From Azolla caroliniana (lineage: Eukaryota; Polypodiophyta), in contig JBHGNT010000003.1 of NCBI GenBank assembly GCA_043228905.1, positions 23,808,001 through 23,872,000 of the forward strand: DNA of 64,000 nucleotides, read 5' to 3'. The notes under the pieces are model-generated. The model made no database searches, was not told the origin of the DNA, and was given only the letters and a program-made list of their open reading frames with translations. Position numbers and translations under genes: made by a program. How positions within the stretch are numbered: the first letter of the stretch is position 1; each line of letters starts with the position of its first letter. Shown piece after piece: positions 1 through 12,788 of the stretch.

Positions 1-793
1 CATGCTTTCTGCATATGTGGAGCATGACCAACACGCAAAGGCATTATGCTTATATCAACAAATGAGGCAAGAGCTTGTGACTCTGGATGATGTTACTCTA
101 ATTTGTGTTTTGCAAGCATGTAGTGAAACAGGAAATCTTGAGATAAGCAAGGATCTTCATTTCATAATTACATCGGCAGGTGAATGTGGTCAAAAGAACT
201 CTTTACCGGCTACACTTGTCCATGCATATTCTAGTTGTGCAAGCATGGACAATGCAAGGAACATCTTTGATGGTCTTATCCAACCAGATGTTGTATCGTG
301 GGGTGCATGCATAGCTGGCTATGCTGCAAAAGGAAGCTTTACAGCAAGTTTGCAAATGTTTGCAACCATGGAACAAGAGGGCATCAGACCGAATGAAATA
401 TTATTCGCATCTGTTCTTTCAGCATGCAGCCATTCTGGCCTTGTTTCTGAAGCTCTAGGATACTTCAACTCAATGCTCGGTGATTATTCCATATCTCGAA
501 GCATGAAGCATTACATAAACATGGTAGATCTCTTTGGACGCGTGGGAGATTTTGGAAGGTTGGAGAACATGTTAAAGAACATGCCATTGCAAGCTGACAT
601 AACAGTATGGTTATGTGTATTAGGTATGTGCCATAGACATGGCCAGCTACAGCTTGCGAAAACGGCATTTGACAACGCAGTCAGTTTGCAGCCTACAGAG
701 TCTGTGGCCTATATTTTGATGTCAAATATATATGCGGAGGTCATTCAACGAGACTCTTCAGCAACTGATATTGACACCTTTTACATAAGGTAG
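1..793 (+). CDS. PLS-class pentatricopeptide repeat protein, 3' part
   Basis: The open frame enters from the window edge (first in-window ATG at 2) and ends with TAG at 791-793, about 263 residues. The visible protein is a chain of PPR helical pairs. A P-type motif begins at VSWGACIAGYAAKG (about residues 97-131) and is followed by L- and S-type motifs with SACSHSGLV and MVDLFGRVGDFG. An E-like segment follows (about 203-248), ending near SNIYAE. PLS-class PPR proteins bind organellar RNA one base per repeat, and E/DYW members act in C-to-U editing. Here the C terminus stops shortly after E-type sequence with a short unrelated tail, so no E+ or DYW deaminase domain is present. It may be an E-class protein that recruits a deaminase in trans, or a 3'-truncated gene. 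The 5' part and any transit peptide lie outside the window. Confidence 0.85.
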   Translation, partial: MLSAYVEHDQHAKALCLYQQMRQELVTLDDVTLICVLQACSETGNLEISKDLHFIITSAGECGQKNSLPATLVHAYSSCASMDNARNIFDGLIQPDVVSWGACIAGYAAKGSFTASLQMFATMEQEGIRPNEILFASVLSACSHSGLVSEALGYFNSMLGDYSISRSMKHYINMVDLFGRVGDFGRLENMLKNMPLQADITVWLCVLGMCHRHGQLQLAKTAFDNAVSLQPTESVAYILMSNIYAEVIQRDSSATDIDTFYIR

Positions 794-3700
794 GTCTACC
801 ATTGAGGTTATTCCAAAAGGATGTGGTACACGGGGCCAATACATTAATAGATACGCAACAGCAAAATGAAAGAAATAGGAATGTTTGTATAGATTGGTGG
901 AGAGTGCCATACACGCAAGGGGTTAATTATAATATGGTGGGAAATAGAAACTGATAAAAAAATTATTTTCCATTACGTAGACGTAGCAATGATATGGGAA
1001 TTTTCATTTTGTGTATCACAGATTGAATCACCCCTTATTGATGTGTCATGAAACCTTCAGACGAGGAAACTTGGGATACAGAGCTACTTGTCCAGGTTAA
1101 CAAAGACGGATGAAAAGTAATATCAAGTGGATATTAGGATTGAACCGACATTTTTAGTTGGATGCAGTGTGAATTCACTCCTAACTTTTAATAGAATGAC
1201 ACCCTTATCTACATACGTTTTGATGCAATAACGCCCAAATCTATACTATGAGACATGTTTTTTTAACAGTACAAGGGAAAAGTAGAGTGAACCAAGGACC
1301 AAGATATGTTTATTTACACAAACGTTCACCTTATCCCTTGGGAACTATCCATTTGGACAACACGTTTGTTCGCTGGCTACCCAAATAGCCTATCGTTGGC
1401 CATAAGGTCACCCAAATGCTGAGAGGCATATCTCTAGTATAATTTTGACTCCTTTGCTAGGTACACACATTCGAAATGAGTTCGATAATCTATCAGTAGT
1501 GTCATTGAAAATCATATGATAACAACCTTTTGTGTAAATTCTTGACATTTTTCTGAAAAAATATAAAAAGTAGGGACAATTACTTATATATTCTTTGTCA
1601 AAGTTGAGGCTTTGGATACATAATGTGAGGTTATAAGATTAATCCTCAATAAACAGGAATGGAGTTTTGCTAATTACAACATTTAATTGCTAATTATGAT
1701 CTACACACATTTAATCAAACAAGGAGATTATCATGTTCATTATGATTCTAAAAAAAATGTAATATGACAATTGAGAGGAATCAGAAACTTAAAGCTCTAA
1801 ATTATTCTCATATCAGAAGCTAATGAAGGCATATATACATGTGTGCATATAACCATTGCATATAAACTTCACACTGGCATAACAAGTGCATCAAATATGT
1901 GCCTTATGGGCTCTTCCAAAATAAAATAAAATGCTCTCTAATATCTTGATTTGCAAACCATACTTCTTTCGCTACTCTAGAGTTTTGGTCATCCATAGAG
2001 ATTATTTGTGAGTAGCTTTTGGTGTATTAAATATTTCAGAATGGCATGGACTAGATGTACGTAGTTGTTTCTTGTTTCCAATAAAACTTTAATTCATAAA
2101 CTCTACACATCCCAAAAATTTTAGCTTTGCTTATTAGTTATTGGTGTATTCGAGATTCATGTATTTTTTTAGAATTGATATTTCTTAATATATGTCTACT
2201 TTTTGAGAATCGTGAGTAGTTTTTGGTGTATTAAATATTTCAGAATGGCATGCATTAGATATAGTTTTTCCATGTTTTCAATAATACTTTAATCCGTAAA
2301 CAACTCCACACATTGCTAAAACAGATTAATGAAACTACTTTTATATACACATTATTTTAAATTTTTTGGGATTCAAGTACATATTGTTTTAGAGTTGATA
2401 TTTCTTAATATATAGCTACATTTTGAGAATGTCTTACAAAGTGTATGGAGTCATTAAGGGCAATTGTGCAACATTACATTATTCCTAATGTTAGTTCCGT
2501 GACACGCAATATATACAAAAGACAAGGTTCTATATTTCCAACACTTTGCCAATATTGAGGTAATAATAAAATCTACAATATTCGGAAGATGCACTAACTA
2601 TATTAGACTAGTCGAATGCAATGAAAATCATGCAATATTGACCATCCATTATCGCATCCATGAGGTTTAAATCTTGATTTATAAATTTAGTGTTATTGGG
2701 AACTAGCCAAGGCACTCATAGGTGCACGATGGTTGTCGGTACTATGCCAACCAAGATACTTGAAGGTGCATGATGCATATTGAAATCGTTCTCGAGTGTT
2801 TTGAACAGTGTTTGTTGCCAAAAATGAAACGCCATGTATGGCCATCTATATGCATACACCCACATGTAACTCGTCATTAGATGACTATTGCTAGAGGTGT
2901 TAAGTTTAAAACCTTCTAGTGTAAGGTTAGTCAATAGATTATTTACCTACTATGGAATATTATCTACTCAGTCTACAACGGGACCACTTTTTGCAAAAAC
3001 CAAATTGATATATGCATAAGGTTCGAGACACCAAGTGTTAAGTCTTACAAATAGCCCTTGAAATTGCAATTTTATTGTTGCCCATCCAAACAAAAGGCAA
3101 TGGATACTTTGATGACAAGATAAGAAAGGGGATGTTGTGGTTCATGTAAAAGGAGATTTAGGTGTATTTATAAAGAAATATACATAAATTATTGTATAAA
3201 GTTTGAAAGATGTAATCCAATATATGTAAGTGGGTGATGATCAATCACAAATCTAACGAAATCAACGAGTTTTGCCGATTCCAATTAAAATAGAAGAAAC
3301 CTAGATAACTTTCATATATTATCAACATTCATGCATAGATTCCACACACATCCAATTCAAGGAACTAAATATCTTGCCTTGTCGTTGTGAGGCATGATGC
3401 ACTTCCCGCGATATAGAGGATATTGTTACGACCCAAGTCAAGACACTGTCTCATATTTTGGAATAATGCCATCAGTCAAATATTCGAAAATGCCATGAGG
3501 TTGGGGACATTTATGAAGGGAACAGAAAATCGGATGCATTACACAAAGAAGATTATATGTTCGAATTTTATAAAGTAGGCAATGGGTTATAGATTTTGGT
3601 CTTGTCCATATGGAGCAAATTGCATGCATGAAAAGGGAACTCGATCTAAAGATAGATTCTTGCGTGTGTGGAAAGGGAACTCCAAGTGGCTAGGCAAGAT

Positions 3701-3970
3701 AACTCGTCCCATTGGAAAAGATTGAAAGGAAACATGACACACTTTGTGTGGCGACACTAGACCCGAAGACCAATGTGGTGCCGTGCCTATGGTAAAAGAG
3801 ACTCACTATTGAAAACAAAAAGGAGGCTTTTGACAAAGTAAGCTATAACTTAACATTAGAAGATTATTTCTAAGAAGAAGTAGAAGGAACAAGGAAAGAT
3901 TGAATGAATGAAAGATTTTGAGAGGATGGGGGTGGACAGATGATAGACATGATAACTAGAATGAAGGAAT
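794..3970. other. Intergenic, AT-rich, no gene seen
   Basis: I find no supported gene here; the few short open frames show no family resemblance. The only clear structure is an imperfect tandem duplication of about 200 bp. Segments starting near 2011 and 2212 share GGTGTATTAAATATTTCAGA and a following TTGATATTTCTTAATATAT block. Confidence 0.6.
2011..2420. repeat. Imperfect two-copy tandem duplication (~200 bp)
   Basis: The stretch beginning GAGTAGCTTTTGGTGTATTA at about 2011 recurs with substitutions and small gaps at about 2212. Both copies contain CAGAATGGCATG, a run ending ACTTTAAT, and TTGATATTTCTTAATATAT. The divergence suggests an old duplication with no obvious function. Confidence 0.6.
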
Positions 3971-3978
3971 CAATATAT

Positions 3979-4039
3979 ATACATACATACATACATTATA
4001 CATATGTATGTATATGACATACATACATACATACATACA

Positions 4040-4070
<31 letters not shown>

Positions 4071-4100
4071 GTATGTATGTATGTATGTATATATATATTT
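3979..4100. repeat. (CATA)n/(TATG)n microsatellite
   Basis: A long run of CATA repeats passes into TATG/TATA repeats, forming a potential hairpin. It lies about 165 bp upstream of the CFL1-like start codon, so length changes could affect that gene's promoter or 5' leader. The open frame through it (IHTYIHTYIH) is repeat translation, not a gene. Confidence 0.9.
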
Positions 4101-4265
4101 ATATTTGGAATGGATCACAAATTCATAAAACAATGTCTTTATGAATGGATCTCTTCATATTTGGAATGGATCTCTTTCTGTTCCCCCCCTTTATCTTTGA
4201 TTAGGCCTCTTTCTCTACAGAAAAGATAGGGAGAGAGAGCTTCATTGATTACTTGGTTAGCCACA

Positions 4266-5713
4266 ATGAATCTGAATAATGCTGTAGTAGATCCAATTGT
4301 TAGCGTCAACACTAATGGTGTCGATTCTTCTGCTTCGTGGAATGTCGATTCCTCCCGCCTCCTCCAGCTCATGATGGGCGGCACCGCCTCCTCTGCTGCT
4401 CCCCATCGCCTTCATTATCATAACCCTGCTTCCGAAAATCCTGCAGGAAATCGTTATACTACCTCTGGCGGCGAAAACTGCAGTTCTAATTCTGTCTGTA
4501 ATGGATCCAACCCTAGCAGCCATGATTGTTGTGTTGATGGGATTGCTAAGCCTAGAAGCTCTAATGATGTGGATTTAGGAAAGAACAGAGCTCTGCCCTC
4601 TGGTTGGGAGAAATGCCTTGACCTCAAGGTAAGCAACTTCAACTATAAACCATCTCCATTAATCATCACACTCTGATAAATAATCATTTAACCTAACATT
4701 TTTTTCTGCATAGATGAGTTTGTATCTATGCATTCATATGTGCGTGCGTGTGTATGTATGTATGTATGCATGCACTTATATGTGCATAGGAGCCTAGGTC
4801 TATGTATGTGTGTATATGTCTTTTATGTCTCATGTTTAGGGTTTAGAACCAGTTAATGTCACTATGTGTTTTGTCATATTCATGCATAGATAAATTTAGG
4901 GCTTGGTGGAGTTTCTAGGGTTTGTAATTAGATACTGGTAATGGTGATATGCAGTCTGGTGAAATCTACATGAAGAAGAGTGAAGAAGTAGCCTCCACCA
5001 ATGCCAATTCCATTGGGGGGACCCACAAAAACACCATTACTAATATCATTACAAGGACACGGGTCCGACCTTGTCCGTCGTGGCAACCTCAGCAAGTCGA
5101 GAAACAAGATTGGTTCATAGATTCATATTCATCGCCAATCCAACCAACACTTTTGTCCACGCAAAACACCTACAACACTGTGACAATGAACCTTTTAGAT
5201 AACAATGCAGTAATGACAAAAAGCGCTTGTTCGATCGCTCGAGACAGTGATTTCAACAATGGTTTCATGGATCGAGAGCCGGATGAGACCTTATGCCTGG
5301 ATTTGGACCTAAGTCTAGCAAATGAGAAAAGGAGCAAATTGAGTTATCATGGTACTAAAGGAACTATTGATGATACAATTAACCCAAACTCTAGCTTGAC
5401 AAACTTTGGGACCAGTATTAACACTAGTCAAGGACTACATATAATGTCTCCACTCACTAAAGACTCTAGTATCCAACATTGGAAGTGGCAAGTTGGTAGT
5501 CATACATATCATGACTCAATATTTTATAAGCCAGTGATTAATGCCGACATTCAAGAGATGGTTCGTGTGCAAACAATGGTCACTGCAACTTGCTCTCATT
5601 GCCTTACTCGTGTGTTATTGAAGAAGAGTAATCCAAAGTGTCCAAGGTGCTCCAATCCCATCATATTGGAATGTGCAAATAATTTGAGCAAGAAGAGACC
5701 TTATACAACATAG
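4266..5713 (+). CDS. CFL1: CFL1-like WW-domain protein with EAR motif and zinc ribbon
   Basis: Two coding exons, 4266-4628 and 4955-5713 (phase 0, GT-AG), give 373 residues. The start is ATG at 4266, because the longer open frame uses no upstream ATG. Around the splice junction is LPSGWEKCLDLK/SGEIY, the first strand of a plant CFL1-type WW domain. The second half lacks the usual aromatic pair, second Trp and Pro, so ligand binding may be weakened. Exon 2 carries LCLDLDLSLA, an EAR-type repression motif. Near the C terminus is CSHC-x12-CPRC after QTMVTA, the conserved CX2C...CX2C tail of this plant family. CFL1 is known as a nuclear regulator of cuticle formation that binds HD-ZIP IV factors; the same role here is inference. 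The middle is Asn/Thr-rich and probably disordered. Confidence 0.75.
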
Positions 5714-8700
5714 ACTTCTCTTTCGATGGTTTCTCACTCCCCACAAATTCTTCTTCTCAATCATGACAATTAATGTGACCTGAAGTTTACCATTGTCTTG
5801 GGTTGTGAATCCCTCACGTATAATTATGTATAATAATGGAAACATACTTTTGCTTATTGGAGAAGCTATGACATTGTAATTTGTAACCCGTGGGCAAGTC
5901 ATCATATACTTCATTCAATTAGTCTTTGTATGGAACACACATGCGTATATTTATTTGTCCATTGAAATACATAGTTCCGATGGCATTCTAATGAGTTCAT
6001 TGTTTTTTTAGGAGCTACAATGAATGCTTATTAACTTGTCTCTTTTTCAAACACTAGGTGGATACTTTTCGTATTTTTCATGTCTCATTTTCAAACACTA
6101 AGTGGATTCTTTTCGTATTTTTCATGTTACAGTGTTTGTTCAAATAATGCTTGTTGTTTTCACTCTACAGTCAATCAAATCACAACTATTTGAAAGTTGG
6201 TCTTTTTCTATGTACTACGCACACATTCTATTACTTACGCTTGCAACTCTACATTAATCATGAACCAAAAAATTGGTCAATACAATATTTTGCAGCTTAC
6301 CTTGGGCCAAATGTATACTAGTCAATAACTTGCGCATGTGACACAATGTTAGGCATATTGTGATCAATCAGTCTTGCATTGGAGGGGGTTTGAACAGTGC
6401 TCTCAGGTTACCACAAATTGAGATATACTTGAACTATTTTAGAATGTAAGGCCTATATTCCTTTAAATCAAATTCATTCAACGCTCCATGAGGGGTGCAT
6501 GGCTCCATGTTTCTTTTTAAAAAGGCATCATATCATCTTTGTAGTGTAAGTTTGTTCCCATTCACACACATGTTGTTGGCCCTCTTTTGACATTATTAAT
6601 ATATGTATGACACATACATATACACATGTCATGATTTGACATGGTGCTCAGTGCTCACAAATGCATATGTTGATGTGATACAAAAACATGAGACAAACTT
6701 ACATACATGGACATGATTATAGCACTTTCCTTGCTATTGGATGGACAATGGACACGTAATGCACATAAGTTGATGTTATATTTTATATTAATATATTACA
6801 AGCATACCCACATGCATACAAACAATGTGTAGATTCATCATCATCATCATATTTGGATTGCATTGTCAATGTGTGGCAGTGTGTTCTATTGTATAAGTTT
6901 GCATATATGTATATAAGGGCCCTTTCTATACTTAGGTAATTTTCAAGTTATTATTTGGTTATTCCTATACATATATTTTATTTATCAACATCAAGATTCA
7001 AGCAAACTATACATATGCATGATCGCATGCATGCATGTGTGTGTGCGTGTGTAGATGCATTTCTCTATGTGTGTGTTGAAAAGTTAAGGCCCAATGGATT
7101 TTGTGATCGAAAAACAACTAATATACATTCATTTTGTTGAGTGTGTGTTCAAGGTTCTAACTTCTCACCAATAAATAAAGAGATAGTGTATTATATACCA
7201 CATCTGAAAATTGTTGAATTGTGAGACTGTGGGTTGTGCTGATTTGAGTGTCTCACCCAAAACAACTTTGGTACTGCCACACCTACAAGCATAAATGCAA
7301 TGATGAAACAACACACTTTTTAAAAGAAACTTGCATTAAGCTATAAGCCTATAACTTATCATGTTACTACAAACATCCACATACTTTTAGAAATGAATTT
7401 TCGGTAATTCTAGAATCCAAATTTCAATCAAATTAATTCATAAGATAGTTGATTGTCAAATCCTTCTCCACCAACTTACTTAATGTAGTTTCCCTATCTA
7501 GACACCAACGCGTGACGTATAATTTGAATACAATAAGCTAATGATTTGTTATTATTTTTAGGGACACAATCAACCAACATGCTTACTTCGATTACAATAT
7601 ATTGGATCTGATTCTATATTTCTATTTTCATTTGCTACATTGCTATGATGTATGTAATCATTCTATAAACGTGGTTTGTTACAACTTTGTGAGAGGCGGT
7701 GCGAGATATCACATCGTTAGAGGAACATTAGATCTCATTCTAACAAATGCATAAAATCAAACTTATTAAGTTTGTTTTTTGATAAAAATAGACGTAATAT
7801 TGCAGAAAATTTGTGTTTTTATTGTGCTCATCATATATGAACGATGAGGCTGATCATTTATGCAATTTTTCCAGTTAACTTATTTAATGTAATTTTCTCT
7901 TTCGAAACACCAACTCACATTAGTGGAGCAATGACTTTCCTAAAGGTGAAAATGACATATGACAATGTTGACTTAAGAGTGATGATAAACACGCCATTAT
8001 GACATGTAATCTAAACATGAAAAGCCAAAAAACACCAACTTCCATTATAATAATGGGATATGTGGGCCATTTCTTGCACAAAAAGTCAAATCCTAAGCAA
8101 AAACTTCCATGAGAAAAAACTATTATATATCCTATTGGGCCACATGGAAAATAATCATAGACCAACAACAACTTACACACTTATTACTTATAAGTTACAT
8201 AACTTGTATGTTATACAGTATACCTATGTTTCCACATAATAAACACTATTCGTTAATCGATTATTCATGCGCTCTTGAGATATGTGGTTCGTGACTTTCA
8301 TGAGAAGCTCAAATATATCAACATAATATCACTAACTAATGTATTATGTCACTATCATCATTATATTCATGGCATGTTGTGATTTCAATGTAGGGACATA
8401 CTAAACAAATACATGAAATTTCTTGTTTGGGCATATAATAGAACATTTATATTTTCTTGTGAAGGAATAAATAGCCTAAGCTTTGGATGAGAGGAAGAAT
8501 TTGAAACACATAATGAGCAAAACTAACAACAATTTAAAGAGACAATGGGTCTTTTTTATTTACTAGACAAAGAAAATATTTAATGAGAAATTTGATATCA
8601 AGGTTACTTCTTACATTTCAACCTAGTCGCGTGCACCAACACGTGACAATTTTATTGTTTATCAAATACCATCAACCGACAAAATTCTCATGACATGATC

Positions 8701-9923
8701 ACAAGTCATCATGATGTTGGTTGGAGAATGTAACACATTACATGGATTTCATGATACACATGTAAATGTATGTACTTGAATGTGGATTGCACACCAAGTT
8801 TCAACCCTCTCTACATTTAAACCTCAATATTTTGATAATGCATTGTCAAATTGTAACAATATAATTGACTGATTGAACGCATAGAGTGAAACCACACGAA
8901 TATCATCGAAATTCATAAAAATACTTCACAATGAAATACTAATGATACTAGCATAGACACATTGTGGAAGGAAGCAAGAGTTTATGTGTGGATGTGTAGA
9001 AATAATTGATCATTCCCTAATCAGGTCACATTTCATAAAGAATTTTCCATGTGTATGAGTGACATTCGCAGAAATTATAACTCATCGTCCACATTTGAAT
9101 CAACATTCTACACTTGCTTAGAAGTCCAAGATCCTATTGAAGTGATGTCATGTTGGTATGGCTTGAATGAAAGGCAAGGTAGGCATATAAGGTGTAAATT
9201 GCAATATATGATTGAATTCTATGTTTAAATGACCTAGGAAAGTATGTTGGCCATGGTCAATTATGAAGAACCTTTTTACACTTTACACGAGTCACTTCTT
9301 GGATGGAAACCTTCACACGCTACCTTATAATAACGAGAGACAAAGTAAGCAAATTTAAAAGATACAAACAAAATAATCTGGAATCTATTTTAACATTCCC
9401 AGATATTTCGAAACATCATCCAATTGCGTTGTTTCAAAGCATTTGCAAAGGTGGAAAAACCACACCCATGAGAGTCAAGATTCCATGTCCTAAGCTCTTT
9501 TAACTGACCATAAGCATATGCTCATATCCACACTTTTTATGCAGACACTATTCAGTATCACAGTCATTCTTTGCATGAAGATAACTTTGAAATTTCAACA
9601 TTTAGGAGATTGCGACAATTCAAAGACAATCTCCTCGTAATCACACACCAGTCCATGCAGCTCATTAAAAAACAGACTCGAGAAAAAAACAAGAATAAAA
9701 GTGCTCACTACGAGAAACCATATAAAAAGATGTTGTAATCTTTGCTTCAACATATAAACAAGAACTTCAAAAGAGGGAATGGTTACAGACTTGGCATTGT
9801 CCCAAGATCATAGTTTGTTTAAAAATGCGAGTATAGCTACCAAAACAGCTTTAATATATTAAAATGACTACATGTATATAATCAGGAGCTTTTAAGCCTA
9901 CAAATTTGTGAATTGCACTAGTT
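5714..9923. other. Intergenic, AT-rich, no gene seen
   Basis: About 4.2 kb without a supportable gene. Two near-identical stretches containing TCAAACACTA and TTTTCGTATTTTTCATGT at about 6045-6085 and 6088-6126 form a small tandem duplication in the 3' flank of the CFL1-like gene. There are short CATCAT and ATGCATGC runs. The open frames are all under 90 codons and show no family resemblance. Confidence 0.55.
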
Positions 9924-12788
9924 TTACAACCTTTTTAGACCTTTCTTCCTCAGATGCTCACATTTTCTTTTATGAGTGTGAGTAATACTTGAGTCATTCT
10001 CATTTTTCGGTTTCTTTGAAGGAGATAAGCAACATGCCATAGAATCTGTAGTCGTTGGAGAAACACTGACATCATTATTGTCCCTATTCATATTCGTTTG
10101 CTTGAGTGGTACTACCGAAGTAATGTCTGAATCAGTCGATATTATATTTACTTTTCGTGTTTCAGTTGTTGATGATTTCATCCTCGACTTGTTAGTTATT
10201 GCGTGTATGCTTGTCATCAATCTGTATTATATATATAGAAAATAGTTTTTGAAAGCTCTCGTTTACTAGAAAGTCCATTGAATAGGAAACTTTACCAGGA
10301 TACCTCTCCCTTTTTTCAGAAAAAATTCCAAATTAATTCTAGTATTTTTCATAATTGCCAGCATGCCCCAAAATTTTCAAGCTTCCCAAACCAAACGATT
10401 TTGGAATTCGTGAAAAATAAGGGGTGTTTGGTCAACATCCCTTGATAATAGTACCTCGCATATTTGTAATACGATTCATAGTCCTCCATTAGCATTTTTC
10501 CTGCTGCTTCATTCAATGCGGACTCTGGGAAAGGTTCAATCAATAAGCACCGAATTGCCTGTGAAAGAAGATAACCCAGTATTGAGGTCATGGTTTCAAT
10601 CTTGTAAAATAAAGCTACATAAGTAACGCTAACAACCAATACATACTGACTCCTGAACATAATATTGAAAATAAAGCTACATCAGTAAGGCTAAGAACCA
10701 ATACTGATTCCTGAGAAGCCTACGGAAACAAGATGTGTTCACACATAAATATCTATATATATATCAATCGCATTATGGAAACCTCCTTTCAATCTACTGA
10801 ATGTTTGGTCTTCATTCTTACTATTGAGGCAATGTCAAGTCTCATATCAACAGCTGTGTGAGATTATTCTCCATTGAGCGCCAACATTGCTTGAGCTTAG
10901 GCAATGATTCACATCCAACAGTAAGCCCTCGAATTTGAAATTTGAAATAAAGTTTTAAAAGCTAATGATGATGATTTCTCCAGTCTCAATGTCAGTGTGG
11001 CTTGCGAGAAGAAACTTGAGATCCATCTTAGTCTTAACCTCCCCAAACCCTCAAATGCATATGGTCTATAGTCTTGCACAGAGATATTGCTCAGGCTCTT
11101 GCCTAGAAATTCTTTTCCAGTTCTAGTTTATGTCTTACTATTGAGACAATGTCAAGTCTCATATCAACAGCTGCCTTTTGGCATGTAATCTTCTCCGTTT
11201 GTGTAAAACAGTTTCATAATAGAATTAATAAGTTCAAAATGATCACTATGCATTAGGTGCTCCTCTCATCAAGAAATTCAATGTTCAACCAAGAGTTCCA
11301 AGCTACCAATACTAAGCTTTGATTCTGCACAGTATTCTGATATTCCAATGCATGCCTGAGAAGTCCAATGAAATATTGCTTAAAATCTTGAACACTTTAC
11401 TTCTTTAAAGAGAAGTTGACTCTCACCATTTTCTACGACCTATAAACAAAAGGAAATATTCACCATTTTTTACCTCAACTCTTATCAATTATGCTCATTT
11501 GTATCAAAGTGAAAGAAAACATAGAATGAAGACTAGACGAAAGTAGCTTAGCTAACTTGTCAAAACAAGAAAATGAACTCATTTTCAGTTCAATAACCTC
11601 CGCCCTAATCCGATGTTCAAACCAGGAGAATGTAGCTTGACTTCATATCCAATGTTTTACACGTAAACAAGATAGATGTTGAAGTGATTGACACACTTCA
11701 GTTCTATATTACAGAATGGTTAAAATAATATTCTATAACAACCAGATTTCAGAAACATACCAGAAGAATGTGCCGCAGTCCCAATGTAGGCTTCCAATCC
11801 TTTTTCAGAGTATTAACGCATATCTCTCCAAGTTTTGAAATGTTCGGATGAAATATCTTTGTCAAAAAATACCCTACTCAAGAGAAACATGTTCATACTA
11901 AGTTAACCAAAATGCCTCAACGAAATATCCAATACAAGGAAAATAGAGTCATATTACAATACTCAAACTAATCACATCACCAAACTTGCCCTATTCAAGA
12001 AGAGAAAACATGTTCCTACCAAGCCATCCAAAATGCAGCAAATAATTGTCTAAAAACAAATACCATATTCAAGAGAAATACATGTTTGTACAATGCATCC
12101 AAACTGTACCAAACAATTGCTTTAAGCAAAAATATATTCATCCAACGACATCCGAAACACAACACAGGATTGCCAAAATTAACCTATTCAAAAGAGAAAA
12201 CATACTCATACTAGAGTACCCCAAACAAAACAAAATTGTGTTCAAGCAAACGCATGTTCATAATAAGCCATGTAAAATCCACCAATTACTTAGGCAAGAC
12301 AAATAATATGCACCTGTGCATCATACCTTTTGGAGGAGCTTCTGGAAATCCTTGACTCAAAATCAACTTTATTCGAAACGCGCCTCCCTCATAAGGTGTT
12401 CCCGCTTTATATATACACAAACAAATCTTCAATGTCCATTTACAAGCCTGAATACATGGTGAGGCATCATTGAATACATTATGAACTTATGAAAAACATA
12501 CATGGTCCCTCGATGTCAGCATGAATATTGGAGAAGTTATCATTATTAACTGATATCTTTATATCTTCAAGTGGGCTTTCTTCCAAGCTTTTTAACTCTC
12601 TAGCAAGATCCTTAATTACTTTTGGTGGCAAATTTTCATTTGAAGCCTAGATCAAGTCCATAACAATAGTAATAAATTTATAACACAATTTGTTTAAAAC
12701 CCTCTCAACAGGAATTCTAAGGGTTTGTTTTAATCGCAAATAAATTCATCGATTATTTGAGTTGAAAACAAAGAAGAAGACATACCAT
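9924..12788 (-). CDS. UBC22: Ubiquitin-conjugating enzyme E2 22 (UBE2S type)
   Basis: Six coding exons on the minus strand: 12788-12786, 12646-12502, 12404-12327, 11873-11761, 10558-10455, 10221-9924. All junctions are GT-AG and the phases agree, giving 246 residues. The UBC fold opens with [19 protein letters not shown] and carries EGPSGTPYEGG, the HPN triad (84-86) and catalytic Cys94 in [12 protein letters not shown]. It then has [14 protein letters not shown], diagnostic of the UBE2S/UBC22 branch. A Ser/Thr/Lys-rich tail ends KKGLKRL, like the basic C-terminal motif that docks UBE2S on the APC/C. The family elongates Lys11-linked chains; in plants UBC22 acts in the cell cycle and female gamete development. 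The first coding exon holds only the initiator ATG. Introns contain local repeats but no second gene. Confidence 0.93.
10606..10710. repeat. Short direct duplication in a UBC22 intron
   Basis: AAAATAAAGCTACAT followed by a GTAA/CTAA stretch and ACCAATAC occurs twice about 65 bp apart, just upstream of coding exon 5 on the minus strand. A second duplicated block (ATGTCAAGTCTCATATCAAC) occurs near 10833 and 11149 in the same transcription unit. Confidence 0.6.
11872..12290. repeat. Degenerate ~60-bp minisatellite in a UBC22 intron
   Basis: A segment resembling TATTCAAGAGAAAACATGTT followed by CC-rich 'AAGCCATCCAAAATGC' recurs about five or six times with heavy divergence between 11872 and 12290. 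It lies mainly in the intron between coding exons 3 and 4. It probably arose by repeated slippage or unequal exchange and does not code. Confidence 0.6.
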
